From Casp-actino8 sp001510455 (GTDB taxonomy: Bacteria; Actinomycetota; Acidimicrobiia; Acidimicrobiales; Ilumatobacteraceae), in NCBI GenBank assembly GCA_027592035.1, contig JAQCIK010000013.1, positions 1 through 60,735 on the forward strand: DNA of 60,735 bases, read 5' to 3'. The notes under the pieces were generated by a model, which worked only from the letters and a program-made list of their open reading frames with translations, did no database searches and was not told the origin of the DNA. Shown in pieces: positions 1 to 8,359 of the stretch; position 1 is the stretch's first letter; each line of letters opens with the position of its first letter. A program made the translations under genes and the position numbers.

Positions 1-8
1 AAAGCTGC

Positions 9-85
9 TGGTGGGGCTAACAAGAATCGAACTTGTGACCTCATCCTTATCAGGGATGCGCTCTAACCGACTGAGCTATAGCCCC
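9..85 (-). tRNA. ileT: tRNA-Ile (GAT anticodon), CCA encoded
   Basis: Read on the minus strand, the acceptor arm GGGGCTA (85 to 79) pairs with TAGCCCC (19 to 13), followed by discriminator A and an encoded CCA (11 to 9). The D arm, the anticodon loop CTGATAA with anticodon GAT, and the T arm with GTTCGATTC are all present. It decodes ATC and ATT codons. It lies downstream of gyrA and the DUF3566 gene on the same strand, as in mycobacteria, where tRNA-Ala follows; that position is outside this window. Confidence 0.97.
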
Positions 86-99
86 AGCGACGGGTCACC

Positions 100-729
100 C
101 TATCGGTCGCTCCGACGACTCCTCAACCAGGCTCCCAGACCACCACTCGGGGGCTGCGGGGTTGCCGCCGGCTCGTTGTCGTCGGCCACGTCCTCGAGCA
201 CGGTCACCCTGATCCCACCCACGACGTCGGTGATCAAATTGAAGGTCACGGCCATCAGAACGGCGAGCCCCGTCAGTCCGACGACGAGGAAGAGTCCGAG
301 GACCCACGCTTGATGGAAGATCTCCCCGCCTCGGAACTCGAAGGACTCCCAGCCGAAACTCTCCATGAACCGCTCGACGTTGTCGACCGTGCCCGTGGTG
401 TTGGCCACGTTCCAGAGAAGAACTCCCGTGATGAGGAGCACGAGATACAGGACCACGTGGAACAGTCCGGCCACCCGCAACACACTCCACGGGTCGATGT
501 AACGAACCGTTCGAGTGGTTCGACGAACTCGACGAATACGACGACGAATGGCTGGCTGTCGACGCGCTGATTCTTCGGACGTCGTCACAGTGGACGTCGG
601 CGCCGATTCTTCCTCATCCGGCTGCACGGCCGGCACGATGAACAAAGGATCGTCGGTGTCGGCCACGAGGTCAGCGTAGAAGATTCGGTCACCAGTTGGT
701 GGTCGCTCGCGCCGTCGCCGACGCTTCAC
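100..729 (-). CDS. DUF3566 membrane protein downstream of gyrA
   Basis: This 209-residue protein of unknown biochemical role resembles the DUF3566 family that follows gyrA in many actinobacteria (Rv0007-type). The first 75 residues or so are charged and probably disordered, with a basic start and an Arg-rich stretch just before the membrane part. Two hydrophobic segments follow, at about 85-110 and 140-170, and then a short cytoplasmic tail. The start is a GTG inside the end of the upstream TadE-like gene (41 nt overlap), which implies translational coupling. A role at the envelope or division site is often assumed from gene context but is not shown by the sequence. Family assignment is fairly sure; function is unknown. 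Confidence 0.85.
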   Translation of the reverse strand: MKRRRRRERPPTGDRIFYADLVADTDDPLFIVPAVQPDEEESAPTSTVTTSEESARRQPAIRRRIRRVRRTTRTVRYIDPWSVLRVAGLFHVVLYLVLLITGVLLWNVANTTGTVDNVERFMESFGWESFEFRGGEIFHQAWVLGLFLVVGLTGLAVLMAVTFNLITDVVGGIRVTVLEDVADDNEPAATPQPPSGGLGAWLRSRRSDR

Positions 730-994
730 CGACGCGAACCCGCACAGTCACGCCACCATCACGCTCCGTCACGTAGAGCACTCTTGCTCGCTGGTCGTCG
801 ACCAATGTTGGAGTCAGGTCCGATCGGTCCGATGCCACCGCCAAGGCAACGGCATCAGCGACGCTTTGCGCACGGGCTCGATCGGCGATCGAGGATCCGA
901 CTCGAACCAAACCCTGGGTGGCCACCAGAACGATGGCCGTCAGTGCGATCGTGAGGACGCCGATCTGACCCGAGTCCCGACGAGCCGGGTTCAC
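689..994 (-). CDS. TadE-like small membrane protein (Rv3654c-type)
   Basis: The protein has 101 residues. After a short basic start and the motif DSGQ, one hydrophobic helix spans about residues 10-32. It is followed by an alanine-rich stretch (RARAQSVADAVALAVA) and a beta-rich C-terminus, the usual plan of TadE/TadG-like pilus-associated minor proteins in actinobacteria. These genes normally sit in tad clusters. This one starts on an ATGA overlap with the gyrA stop and runs into the DUF3566 gene, so it is part of the gyrase operon. It may be a membrane-anchored minor pilin-like protein. The family call rests on pattern and length only. Confidence 0.7.
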   Translation of the reverse strand: MNPARRDSGQIGVLTIALTAIVLVATQGLVRVGSSIADRARAQSVADAVALAVASDRSDLTPTLVDDQRARVLYVTERDGGVTVRVRVGEASATARATTNW

Positions 995-3471
995 TCCTCG
1001 TCGTCGTGGGCGATGATCAAGGCGACCGACGACACCGTCTGGCCGTCCTCGACCGACATCACGCGAACCCCGGTGGCAGTGCGACCCTGGGAGGAAATGG
1101 CGCGAACCTGGGTGCGAATCGTCGAACCACCTGACGTGACGGCCACGATCTCGTCGTCGATGCCAGCCATGAAGGCCGACACGACCATGCCTTTCTTCTC
1201 CTTGATCTGAATGCCGCGCACGCCCATACCGCCTCGACCTTGACGGTTGAACTTGTCGAGTTGGGTGCGCTTGCCGTAGCCGGCCTGCGTGATCATGAGG
1301 ATCGCCGCTTCGTCTCGAGCCACGTCGACACTCACCACTTCGTCACCGGCCCGCAACTTCATGCCGCGCACACCAGCTGCCGCACGACCCATGGCCCGTA
1401 CCTCGGTCTCGGAGAAGCGGATCGTCATACCCGACCGAGCCACCATGAAGATGTCGTCGGTTCCCGAGGTTTCGATGACCCTCACCAACTCGTCACCGTC
1501 GCGCAGGTTGAGGGCGATGAAGCCATCACGACGTGCCTTGTCGTACTCGTTGAACGGCGTCTTCTTCACCACACCGTTACGGGTCGCGAAGAACAGATAA
1601 CGCTCGGCTGCGAAGTCGCGGGTGTCGATGATCGCTTCGATCGTCTCACCGGCCTGCAGTGGCAACAGGTTCACGATCGGGACACCCTTGGCCGCTCTTT
1701 CACGTTCGGGGAGTTCGTGAGCACGCAGGCGATACACCTTGCCGCGGTTCGAGAAGAACAGCAGGTAGGCGTGAGCCGACGTGAAGATCACGTGCCGCAC
1801 GATGTCGTCGGCCTTCAACTTGGCGCCGGTCACGCCCTTGCCGCCTCGGCCTTGCGTCTTGAAGTTGGACGCGTGAACAGCCTTCACGTACTGGGCTTCG
1901 GTCATGACGACCACGAGTTCGGTGTCGTCGACCAGATCTTCGACGCTCATCTCGCCGGCGTCGAGGGCAATCGGGCAGACGCGCGGTGTGGCGAACCCTT
2001 CCTTGATCGCGACCAACTCGTCTTTGATGAGGTTTCGCAACTTGACGTCGTCGGCGAGGATCGCCTGCAGATCGGCGATGCGCTGAGTGAGCTCTGCGAT
2101 CTCGGCTTCGAGGTCGATCCGCGAGAGGCGAGTGAGCTGACGCAGCTGCATGTCGAGAATATCGATGGCCTGAACTTCGGTGAATTCGTAGGGCTTGGCC
2201 ATCAACTGGTTCTTGGCGCTCGGAGCATCTTCGCTTTCGCGGATCAACTTGATGATCTTGTCGATGACGTTGAGGGCCTTGATGCGACCTTCGAGGAGAT
2301 GGGCGCGTCGCTGAGCCTTGTCGAGGCGGAACTGAGTACGACGGGTCAGAACTTCGATCTGATGTCGCAGGTATCCGTTGATGGCGTCGGCCAGTGTGAG
2401 CTGACGCGGAACGCCGTCGACGAGGGCCACCATGTTCACGCCGAAACTGGTCTGCAACGACGTCAGCTTGTAGAGATTGTTGAGCACCACGTTGGCGTTG
2501 GCATCGCGCTTCAACGTGATTTCCAACTTCGTCTTGCCGCCGGACGAACCGTCGTTCACGTCGGCGATGCCGTCGATGTCACCGGCGTCGACGAGTTCCT
2601 GAATGCGACCCGCGATGGACGAACAACTCGTCTGGTACGGAAGCTCGGTCACCACGATCTGCATGGCACCACGCTTCGTCTCTTCGATGGTGGCGGTGGC
2701 CCGCATCTTCACACTGCCGCGACCCGTTCGGTAGGCGTCGATGATGCCGGCCCGTCCCAGAATCGAACCACCGGTCGGGAAGTCGGGACCTTTCACGAAT
2801 TCCATGAGATCGTCGGACGTGGCGTCCGGTGTGAACAGAACGTGCACGCACGCGTCGATCACTTCGCCCAGGTTGTGCGGTGGAATGTTCGTGGCCATAC
2901 CAACTGCGATTCCCTGGCTGCCGTTCACCAACAAGTTGGGAAAGCGCGCCGGGAGAACCGTCGGTTCTTCACGGCTGCCGTCGTAGGTAGCCACCATGTC
3001 GACGGTGTCTTCATCGATATCGGCGAGCAACTGCATGGCGAGCGGGTGCAGACGACACTCGGTGTATCGACTGGCCGCCGGACCGAAGTCGGGTGATCCG
3101 TAGTTGCCGTGGAAGTCGATGAGCGGATGTCGAAGCGAGAACGGCTGAGCCATACGCACCAATGCGTCGTAGATCGCGCTGTCACCGTGCGGGTGGTACT
3201 TGGCCATGGTGTCGCCGGACACGCGAGCCGATTTCACAAAGGGTCGATCGGGTCGGAATCCCTGCTCCTCCATGTCCCAGATGATCCGGCGGTGCACGGG
3301 CTTCAGGCCGTCACGCACATCGGGAAGAGCGCGAGCCATGATGACCGACATGGCGTAATCGAGGAACGAGCGTTCCATTTCGTCCTGCAGCGCAACGGGT
3401 TGCACGGGAACGATCGGTTCTTCGGGAGTGGCGTCGTCGGCCGGGGGCGGTGGTGTCTTCTTGGAAGCCAT
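991..3471 (-). CDS. gyrA: DNA gyrase subunit A
   Basis: The 826-residue breakage-reunion subunit of type II topoisomerase introduces negative supercoils with GyrB. The N-terminus has ALPDVRDGLKPVHRRI, the quinolone-determining segment HGDSAIYD and the catalytic tyrosine in AASRYTECR. The C-terminal beta-pinwheel carries the GyrA-box variant QGRGGKG. Ser and Asp are present at the two classic quinolone-resistance positions, the susceptible type; mycobacteria carry Ala at the first. The ATG overlaps the gyrB stop by one base (TGATG), so the two subunits are translationally coupled. Confidence 0.98.
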   Translation of the reverse strand: MASKKTPPPPADDATPEEPIVPVQPVALQDEMERSFLDYAMSVIMARALPDVRDGLKPVHRRIIWDMEEQGFRPDRPFVKSARVSGDTMAKYHPHGDSAIYDALVRMAQPFSLRHPLIDFHGNYGSPDFGPAASRYTECRLHPLAMQLLADIDEDTVDMVATYDGSREEPTVLPARFPNLLVNGSQGIAVGMATNIPPHNLGEVIDACVHVLFTPDATSDDLMEFVKGPDFPTGGSILGRAGIIDAYRTGRGSVKMRATATIEETKRGAMQIVVTELPYQTSCSSIAGRIQELVDAGDIDGIADVNDGSSGGKTKLEITLKRDANANVVLNNLYKLTSLQTSFGVNMVALVDGVPRQLTLADAINGYLRHQIEVLTRRTQFRLDKAQRRAHLLEGRIKALNVIDKIIKLIRESEDAPSAKNQLMAKPYEFTEVQAIDILDMQLRQLTRLSRIDLEAEIAELTQRIADLQAILADDVKLRNLIKDELVAIKEGFATPRVCPIALDAGEMSVEDLVDDTELVVVMTEAQYVKAVHASNFKTQGRGGKGVTGAKLKADDIVRHVIFTSAHAYLLFFSNRGKVYRLRAHELPERERAAKGVPIVNLLPLQAGETIEAIIDTRDFAAERYLFFATRNGVVKKTPFNEYDKARRDGFIALNLRDGDELVRVIETSGTDDIFMVARSGMTIRFSETEVRAMGRAAAGVRGMKLRAGDEVVSVDVARDEAAILMITQAGYGKRTQLDKFNRQGRGGMGVRGIQIKEKKGMVVSAFMAGIDDEIVAVTSGGSTIRTQVRAISSQGRTATGVRVMSVEDGQTVSSVALIIAHDDEE

Positions 3472-5423
3472 CAGATATCGAGGAACCTCACGTCTTTGGC
3501 GTTGGTCTGGATGAAATGCTTGCGACTCTCGACGTCGTCACCCATGAGGACGCCCATGATCTCGTCGGCCAGAGCGGCCTCTTCGACCGTCACCTGCAGA
3601 AGTGTGCGCGATCCGGCTTCCATGGTGGTGGAGCGCAACTCTTCCCAGTCCATTTCGCCGAGACCTTTCAGGCGCTGGAACTCCTTCTTGTGGTTCGGGT
3701 GTTCTTCGAGGAATCGGTTCTTGGCCAGATCGTCCTTCAGATAAATCTTCTCCTTGCCGATCTCGGTGGAATAGAGCGGCGGCTGCGCGATGTACACGTA
3801 GCCGGCTTCCACGAGTGGGCGCATCTGTCGGAAGAAGAACGTGAGTAGCAACGTCCGGATGTGGCTGCCGTCGACATCGGCGTCGGCGAGGATGATGATC
3901 TTGTGATAGCGCGACTTGGTCGCGTCGAACTCGTCGCCCACACCACCACCGATCGCCGTCACCAACGCGGTCACTTCGGCGTTCTTCAGCATCTTGTCGA
4001 GTCGCGCTCGTTCGACGTTCAGGATCTTGCCGCGGATCGGAAGGATGGCCTGTGTGCGCGGATCGCGTGCGTCGAGAGCGGTTCCACCGGCCGAGTCGCC
4101 CTCGACGATGAAGATCTCGCTCTCTTCCGGATTACCACTCGTGCAGTCCTTCAACTTGTCGGGCATGCCAGCACCACTGAGGGCTGTCTTTCGTCGCACG
4201 GCGTTACGGGCATTCTTGGCCGCGACTCGGGCCTGCGCCGCCGCTTGGGCCTTCTTCACGACCTTGTTCGCCTCGGTCGGGTTCTCATCGAGCCATTCGG
4301 TGAGTCGTTCGTTGGTGGCCTTCTGCACGAACGAGCGCATGGAGACGTTGCCCAACTTGGCCTTGGTCTGACCTTCGAACTGTGGTTCCGACAACTTGAC
4401 CGACACGATGGCGGTGATGCCTTCTCGGATGTCCTCACCGAGCAGGTTGTCGTCCTTCTCCTTCAACAAGCCGCGTGATCGCGCGTACTTGTTGACCACG
4501 CTCGTGAGCGCCGTCTTGAAACCTTCGACGTGCATACCGCCTTCGGTGGTGCTGATGCCGTTCGCGTAACCGTGAATGCCTTCGTGGTATCCGGTGTTCC
4601 ACTGCATGGCGATGTCGAGGGTTTGACCCTCTTCTTCGTCTTCGTAGTGAGCGACCTTGTTGAAGAGAGACTCCTTCGACTGATTGAGGTGCTTCACGAA
4701 GTCGACGATGCCGCCCTTGTATTGGAAGGTGACGTCTTGTTCCTTGCCCGGCCGCTCGTCCTTGAAGACGATCTCGAGACCGCGGTTCAAAAATGCCATC
4801 GTCTGCAGACGTTCGAGAACCGTACGGGCCACGAACTCGGTGCCCTCCGACGCGAAGATCGTGGCGTCGGGCCAGAACGTGACGCTGGTGCCAGTGGTTC
4901 GACCGCGAGCCGGCGTGGCGCCGGTCGACGCCAGCTTGCCGCTCGGCTTGCCTCCCTTGGTGAATTCCTGTTCGTAGCGCTTGCCGTCACGATCGATCTC
5001 GATCGTGAGGCGGCTCGAGAGAGCGTTCACGACCGACACGCCCACACCGTGCAGACCACCGGACACCTTGTAGCCCTCACCTCCGAACTTGCCGCCGGCG
5101 TGCAACACGGTGAGGACGACCTCGGCTGCACTCTTGCCCTTGTGCGGACCCGACGGATACGGGTCGACCGGGATTCCACGGCCGTTGTCGTCGACTCGAC
5201 AGCCACCGTCGGCCAGGAGCGTGACCCCGATGCGTGTGCAAAAGCCGGCCATCGCCTCGTCGACCGAGTTGTCGACGACTTCCCAGATGAGGTGGTGGAG
5301 GCCCGCCAAACCGGTGGAGCCGATGTACATGCCCGGGCGCTTGCGCACCGGATCCAACCCCTCGAGAACCTGGATGTCTTTGGCGCCGTAATCGGCAGCG
5401 GGGGTCGCGTTCTTGGTGGTCAC
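3471..5423 (-). CDS. gyrB: DNA gyrase subunit B
   Basis: This 650-residue ATPase subunit of gyrase has the GHKL motifs (EVVDNSVDEA, DNGRGIPVD, GGLHGVG) and the Toprim motifs EGDSAGG and DADVDGSH. The reading frame stays open far upstream to 5798, but that part runs through dciA and is arginine-rich without homology. The start chosen is GTG at 5423, preceded by a GAGG Shine-Dalgarno sequence, which gives the family N-terminus YGAKDIQVLEGLDPVRKRPG. Intergenic sequence of 173 nt separates it from dciA, so gyrB probably has its own promoter. Confidence 0.96.
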   Translation of the reverse strand: MTTKNATPAADYGAKDIQVLEGLDPVRKRPGMYIGSTGLAGLHHLIWEVVDNSVDEAMAGFCTRIGVTLLADGGCRVDDNGRGIPVDPYPSGPHKGKSAAEVVLTVLHAGGKFGGEGYKVSGGLHGVGVSVVNALSSRLTIEIDRDGKRYEQEFTKGGKPSGKLASTGATPARGRTTGTSVTFWPDATIFASEGTEFVARTVLERLQTMAFLNRGLEIVFKDERPGKEQDVTFQYKGGIVDFVKHLNQSKESLFNKVAHYEDEEEGQTLDIAMQWNTGYHEGIHGYANGISTTEGGMHVEGFKTALTSVVNKYARSRGLLKEKDDNLLGEDIREGITAIVSVKLSEPQFEGQTKAKLGNVSMRSFVQKATNERLTEWLDENPTEANKVVKKAQAAAQARVAAKNARNAVRRKTALSGAGMPDKLKDCTSGNPEESEIFIVEGDSAGGTALDARDPRTQAILPIRGKILNVERARLDKMLKNAEVTALVTAIGGGVGDEFDATKSRYHKIIILADADVDGSHIRTLLLTFFFRQMRPLVEAGYVYIAQPPLYSTEIGKEKIYLKDDLAKNRFLEEHPNHKKEFQRLKGLGEMDWEELRSTTMEAGSRTLLQVTVEEAALADEIMGVLMGDDVESRKHFIQTNAKDVRFLDI

Positions 5424-5503
5424 GGATACCTCGGGAGTGGGGATGACGGGCGGTCGGAACTGTGAGCGGCCGGGGCCGCCACGAGGCGATCGCAACGTCG
5501 AAA

Positions 5504-5509
5504 ATTCTA
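5504..5509 (-). promoter_or_regulatory. Candidate -10 of the gyrBA promoter
   Basis: The minus strand reads TAGAAT here, a good -10 hexamer, about 80 nt before the gyrB GTG. A possible -35 (TTGCCA at 5537-5532) is 22 nt away, too far for a standard spacer, so only the -10 is offered. The gyrase genes need a promoter in this 173-nt gap if the hairpin at 5559-5585 ends the dnaN-recF-dciA transcript. Confidence 0.35.
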
Positions 5510-5558
5510 CCTCAAGAAAGGTCCGAAATCGTGGCAAAACACACACTCTGAGCAGGGA

Positions 5559-5585
5559 AAACGTACCCCTGTCGGGGGTCACGTT
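5559..5585 (-). terminator. Candidate hairpin terminator after dciA
   Basis: On the minus strand, AACGT-GA-CCCC and GGGG-T-ACGTT form a stem of nine pairs with one small bulge around the loop CGACA, followed by TTTTC. It lies 12 nt past the dciA stop and before gyrB. The T tract is short, so it may be a weak or partial terminator. Confidence 0.4.
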
Positions 5586-5596
5586 CGCAGGTCGAA

Positions 5597-5896
5597 TCAG
5601 CGGCGTCGAGCGACCGTGATGTCGAGTCGTTCCACGGCCATTCCGCCCCCGGCTCGGAGGCGCTCGACGACCTCGGAATGGAGGATCTTCAACTGAGTCG
5701 CCCAGGCCGGATCGTCGACTTCCACGACCAGTACACCCTCGTCGAGTTTGAGGGGTCGGCAGTGAGCCGCCACCTGATCGCCCACCAGCTCGGCCCACCG
5801 AGAGAACACCGACACCGTGGTCGCCCGGTCACCACCTTTCAGGGACGCCAGAAGTCGGTCCATCGACTCCGACAAGGGGCGGGGTTCGGAGCTCAT
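5597..5896 (-). CDS. dciA: DciA-type DUF721 protein (helicase-associated)
   Basis: This 99-residue DUF721 protein belongs to the DciA family, which interacts with the replicative helicase DnaB in bacteria lacking DnaC/DnaI loaders. The conserved core is visible: a helix with FSRWAELVGDQVAAHCRPLKL, then DEGVLVVEVDDPAWATQL, then the LRAGGGMAVERLDI strand. The start overlaps the recF stop by ATGA. The recF-dciA-gyrB order matches mycobacteria (Rv0003-Rv0004-Rv0005). No DnaC-like loader was seen in the window, and dnaB is at 30375-31814, consistent with DciA acting in helicase loading here. Confidence 0.88.
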   Translation of the reverse strand: MSSEPRPLSESMDRLLASLKGGDRATTVSVFSRWAELVGDQVAAHCRPLKLDEGVLVVEVDDPAWATQLKILHSEVVERLRAGGGMAVERLDITVARRR

Positions 5897-6972
5897 GCCA
5901 CCACCGTGCCGGCGTCGATTCGAAGGACCCGATCCGGGTTGGCGGCATCAGGCAGCGGACTGGCCGTCGTGATGACCACCTGTCCGTCCGGAAGATGCTC
6001 GAGAAGGGCGGAACAGCGGTCCGGGTCGAGTTCGCTCAGCACGTCGTCCAGAACGAGAAGCGGGGTCATGTCGGTGGTCTCGGCCACCAGACGATGAGCG
6101 GCCAACCGCATGGCCAGAGCCAAGGAGCGCATTTCGCCCTGGCTTGCGTGCGTGCGAGCCGGCATCGAGCCGATCGACAGCTCGAGGTCGTCACGGTGTG
6201 GTCCGACCGTCGACACCCCTCGGCGAACGTCATCGGAGCGGGCGGCCGCCAAGGCCGACTTCATCCCGACTCGCCGCCACTCGGGTTCGTAGCGCAGCCC
6301 GACCGCCACTGGGTCGCCAGCGATGCGGTGATAGGCCTCCTCGACCCGAGGCTGCAACCTCCCCACCAACGTGGCCCGTACCTGGCCGACCTCGTCGGCC
6401 ACCGAGGCCAATCGGTCGTCCCAGACGTCGAGCGAAAAGGCGATCTCGTCGGTCAGTCGCCCCCCGCACTGCTTCAACAAGGTGTTGCGCTGCTTCAACA
6501 CTCGTTCGAGGTCGAGCCGAAGAGCGTCATGTTTGACGGCGAGTGACACCGCTGTGTCGTCGAGATATCGGCGACGCTCGGCCGGTGAACCCTTCACCAA
6601 CTCCAGGTCGTCCGGCGAGAACACGGTGACTCGCATGACACCGAGAAGATCACGAGTGCGCGGAAGTCGCTGTCGATTCACCTGAGCCGTGATGCGACCC
6701 TGCCGTGGAACAGCTATCTCGACCAACACGTCGCGACCATCGGAGTGACGAATCGTCGCCCGCACGAATGCTTCGTCGGCACCGTTGCGAACGAGAACCG
6801 TCGGTGGGACGTTGCGAAAACTCTCGAGCGTGGCGAGAAAGGCCATCGCTTCGGCGACGTTCGTCTTGCCTTGGGCGTTGCGACCGATGATCGCCGTGAC
6901 TCCTGGATTCAAATCGAACGAGGCTCGCTCGTAGTTGCGGAAGTCGACGAGCTCGAGTCGCTCGACGTACAT
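5893..6972 (-). CDS. recF: DNA replication and repair protein RecF
   Basis: This 359-residue SMC-like ATPase acts in recombinational gap repair with RecO and RecR. It starts with the family N-terminus MYVERLELVDFRNY, has Walker A GRNAQGKT at about residues 30-37, the signature region ASQGEMRSLALAMRL, and Walker B LLVLDDVLSELD. Length is normal for RecF. The ATG overlaps the dnaN stop by one base, and the stop overlaps dciA by four, so dnaN-recF-dciA form one tightly coupled operon. Confidence 0.97.
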   Translation of the reverse strand: MYVERLELVDFRNYERASFDLNPGVTAIIGRNAQGKTNVAEAMAFLATLESFRNVPPTVLVRNGADEAFVRATIRHSDGRDVLVEIAVPRQGRITAQVNRQRLPRTRDLLGVMRVTVFSPDDLELVKGSPAERRRYLDDTAVSLAVKHDALRLDLERVLKQRNTLLKQCGGRLTDEIAFSLDVWDDRLASVADEVGQVRATLVGRLQPRVEEAYHRIAGDPVAVGLRYEPEWRRVGMKSALAAARSDDVRRGVSTVGPHRDDLELSIGSMPARTHASQGEMRSLALAMRLAAHRLVAETTDMTPLLVLDDVLSELDPDRCSALLEHLPDGQVVITTASPLPDAANPDRVLRIDAGTVVA

Positions 6973-8078
6973 CAGGAACGCAGAGGCATGAGGAGGTACG
7001 TGTAGTCGGCTTTCGCGGCGTCGCCGTCGACCACCGGGCGAATGACGGCCAGCTTGCCGGGTTCACTCGTCTGGATCGACACCGTCTCGGTGGAGCAGGC
7101 GTCGATGCCAGCTGCGAGCAATTCGTTGTTGAACGATATCTCGATCTCGTTGCCCGAAAGTTCGGCCTCGATGTTCTCGACGGCTTCCCCGCTGTCCTGG
7201 CTGATCATGCGCAACGTGACTCCGTCGGCGTCCATACGAATTCGCAGTGGTGTGCCGATCGGATCGCGGGCCACCAACTTCACACGACGAATGGCGTCGA
7301 GCAGAGAGTCGCGCCCGATGACGAGCTGATTGGGGGGACTCGGTGGAATGAGACGTTGGTAGTCGGCGAACGTGCCCGAAATGAGACGCGTGACGAGTCG
7401 CATGTTGCCCACTGAGAAGGTGGCGTCGTTCTCGGTGATGTCGATCGACACGTTCTCGGCCCCACCCAACAGTCGCTGCAGTTCTCCGAGGGCTCGCGCC
7501 GGAACCACGAAACGTGATCCGTCCGGGAGAACAGCCGCGGCGATGTCGCGAATGGCCAAGCGGTACGAGTCGGTCGCCACCAGTCGTAGAACTCCGTCGA
7601 CACTGGTCACGAGCACGCCGGTGAGCACACCACGTGCGTCGTCGGTACTCGCGGCCCGCACGACCTGTTTCAGTGCCTCGGCGAGGTCGGCGGCCGAAAT
7701 GCTCACTCCGCTTCCCACCGAACCGGTCCACTTCGGGAAATCACCTTCCGCTCCCACGGGAACGGTGAAGTTCACACGGCCGGCCGAGATGAGCACCTTG
7801 TCGCCCGACAGTTCGATTTCGACGGCACCCGACGGCAACGAACGAACGACCTCGCTCGCCAACTTCGCCGGAACCAACGCGACCCCGTCGGTACCTCCGG
7901 CCACGTCGACCGTCGACTCGATCGTGAGGTCGCCGTCCGTACCGGTCACGCGCAACTGAGTTCCGGCCAACACCAAGCGCAGACACGACAACGTCGGATT
8001 GGTGGCTCGTCCGGTCGCCGCCCGACTGCTGGCACCGAAGGCTTCGGCCAGGACGTCTCGTTCACAACGGAACTTCAC
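6972..8078 (-). CDS. dnaN: DNA polymerase III beta sliding clamp
   Basis: This 368-residue processivity clamp forms a dimeric ring on DNA. It begins VKFRCERDVLAEAF and shows the three repeated clamp domains, with typical pieces such as ATDSYRLA and the C-terminal YTYLLMPLR. The GTG start at 8078 is preceded by GGGAGGAA at good spacing. It is downstream of dnaA across the 281-nt origin region and heads the dnaN-recF-dciA operon. Confidence 0.97.
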   Translation of the reverse strand: MKFRCERDVLAEAFGASSRAATGRATNPTLSCLRLVLAGTQLRVTGTDGDLTIESTVDVAGGTDGVALVPAKLASEVVRSLPSGAVEIELSGDKVLISAGRVNFTVPVGAEGDFPKWTGSVGSGVSISAADLAEALKQVVRAASTDDARGVLTGVLVTSVDGVLRLVATDSYRLAIRDIAAAVLPDGSRFVVPARALGELQRLLGGAENVSIDITENDATFSVGNMRLVTRLISGTFADYQRLIPPSPPNQLVIGRDSLLDAIRRVKLVARDPIGTPLRIRMDADGVTLRMISQDSGEAVENIEAELSGNEIEISFNNELLAAGIDACSTETVSIQTSEPGKLAVIRPVVDGDAAKADYTYLLMPLRS

Positions 8079-8359
8079 GACTCATTCCTCCCGCTGACGA
8101 ACGCACGGCGCTCCGAACCTTTCGGGCTTGTCGTCGTCATCTCATGATGTTTCGAACCAATAGCAGTAATAACACCTGTGGATTGTGGACGACGGGTGAT
8201 ATGTCCTGCATGACATCTGTTTCGCGCCGCGCGCCCTTGTCCACATTCGTCCACATGACGCGAGGCTGTGACCAGCGCGTCAGTGGACAACCCTCGGTTG
8301 TTCACAGCGCGACCCCCTGGTCGACCACAGCACGTCCACATGTTCGTCCCCAACTCGAG
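8079..8359. other. oriC: oriC: dnaA-dnaN intergenic region with DnaA boxes
   Basis: This 281-bp gap between dnaN and dnaA holds many matches to the actinobacterial DnaA box TTGTCCACA. They are TGTGGATTG 8177-8185, TGTGGACGA 8184-8192, TTGTCCACA 8237-8245 (exact), TCGTCCACA 8247-8255, AGTGGACAA 8282-8290, TTGTTCACA 8298-8306, TCGACCACA 8321-8329 and ACGTCCACA 8332-8340. The part at about 8140-8176 is relatively AT-rich. On the minus strand the first box is followed by GGTGT and the triplets TAT TAC TGC TAT, the pattern of a DnaA-trio unwinding element. Location and box density make this the chromosomal origin, jointly with the boxes upstream of dnaA. Confidence 0.9.

Noticed and set aside
1240..3096. 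618-codon open frame opposite gyrA
   Set aside because: His/Val-rich shadow of the gyrA coding strand, with no motif and no promoter or ribosome site.
5424..5798. Long N-terminal extension of gyrB
   Set aside because: The extra 125 codons overlap dciA, are Arg/Gly-rich and match no gyrase sequence; GTG at 5423 has a Shine-Dalgarno site and gives the normal N-terminus.
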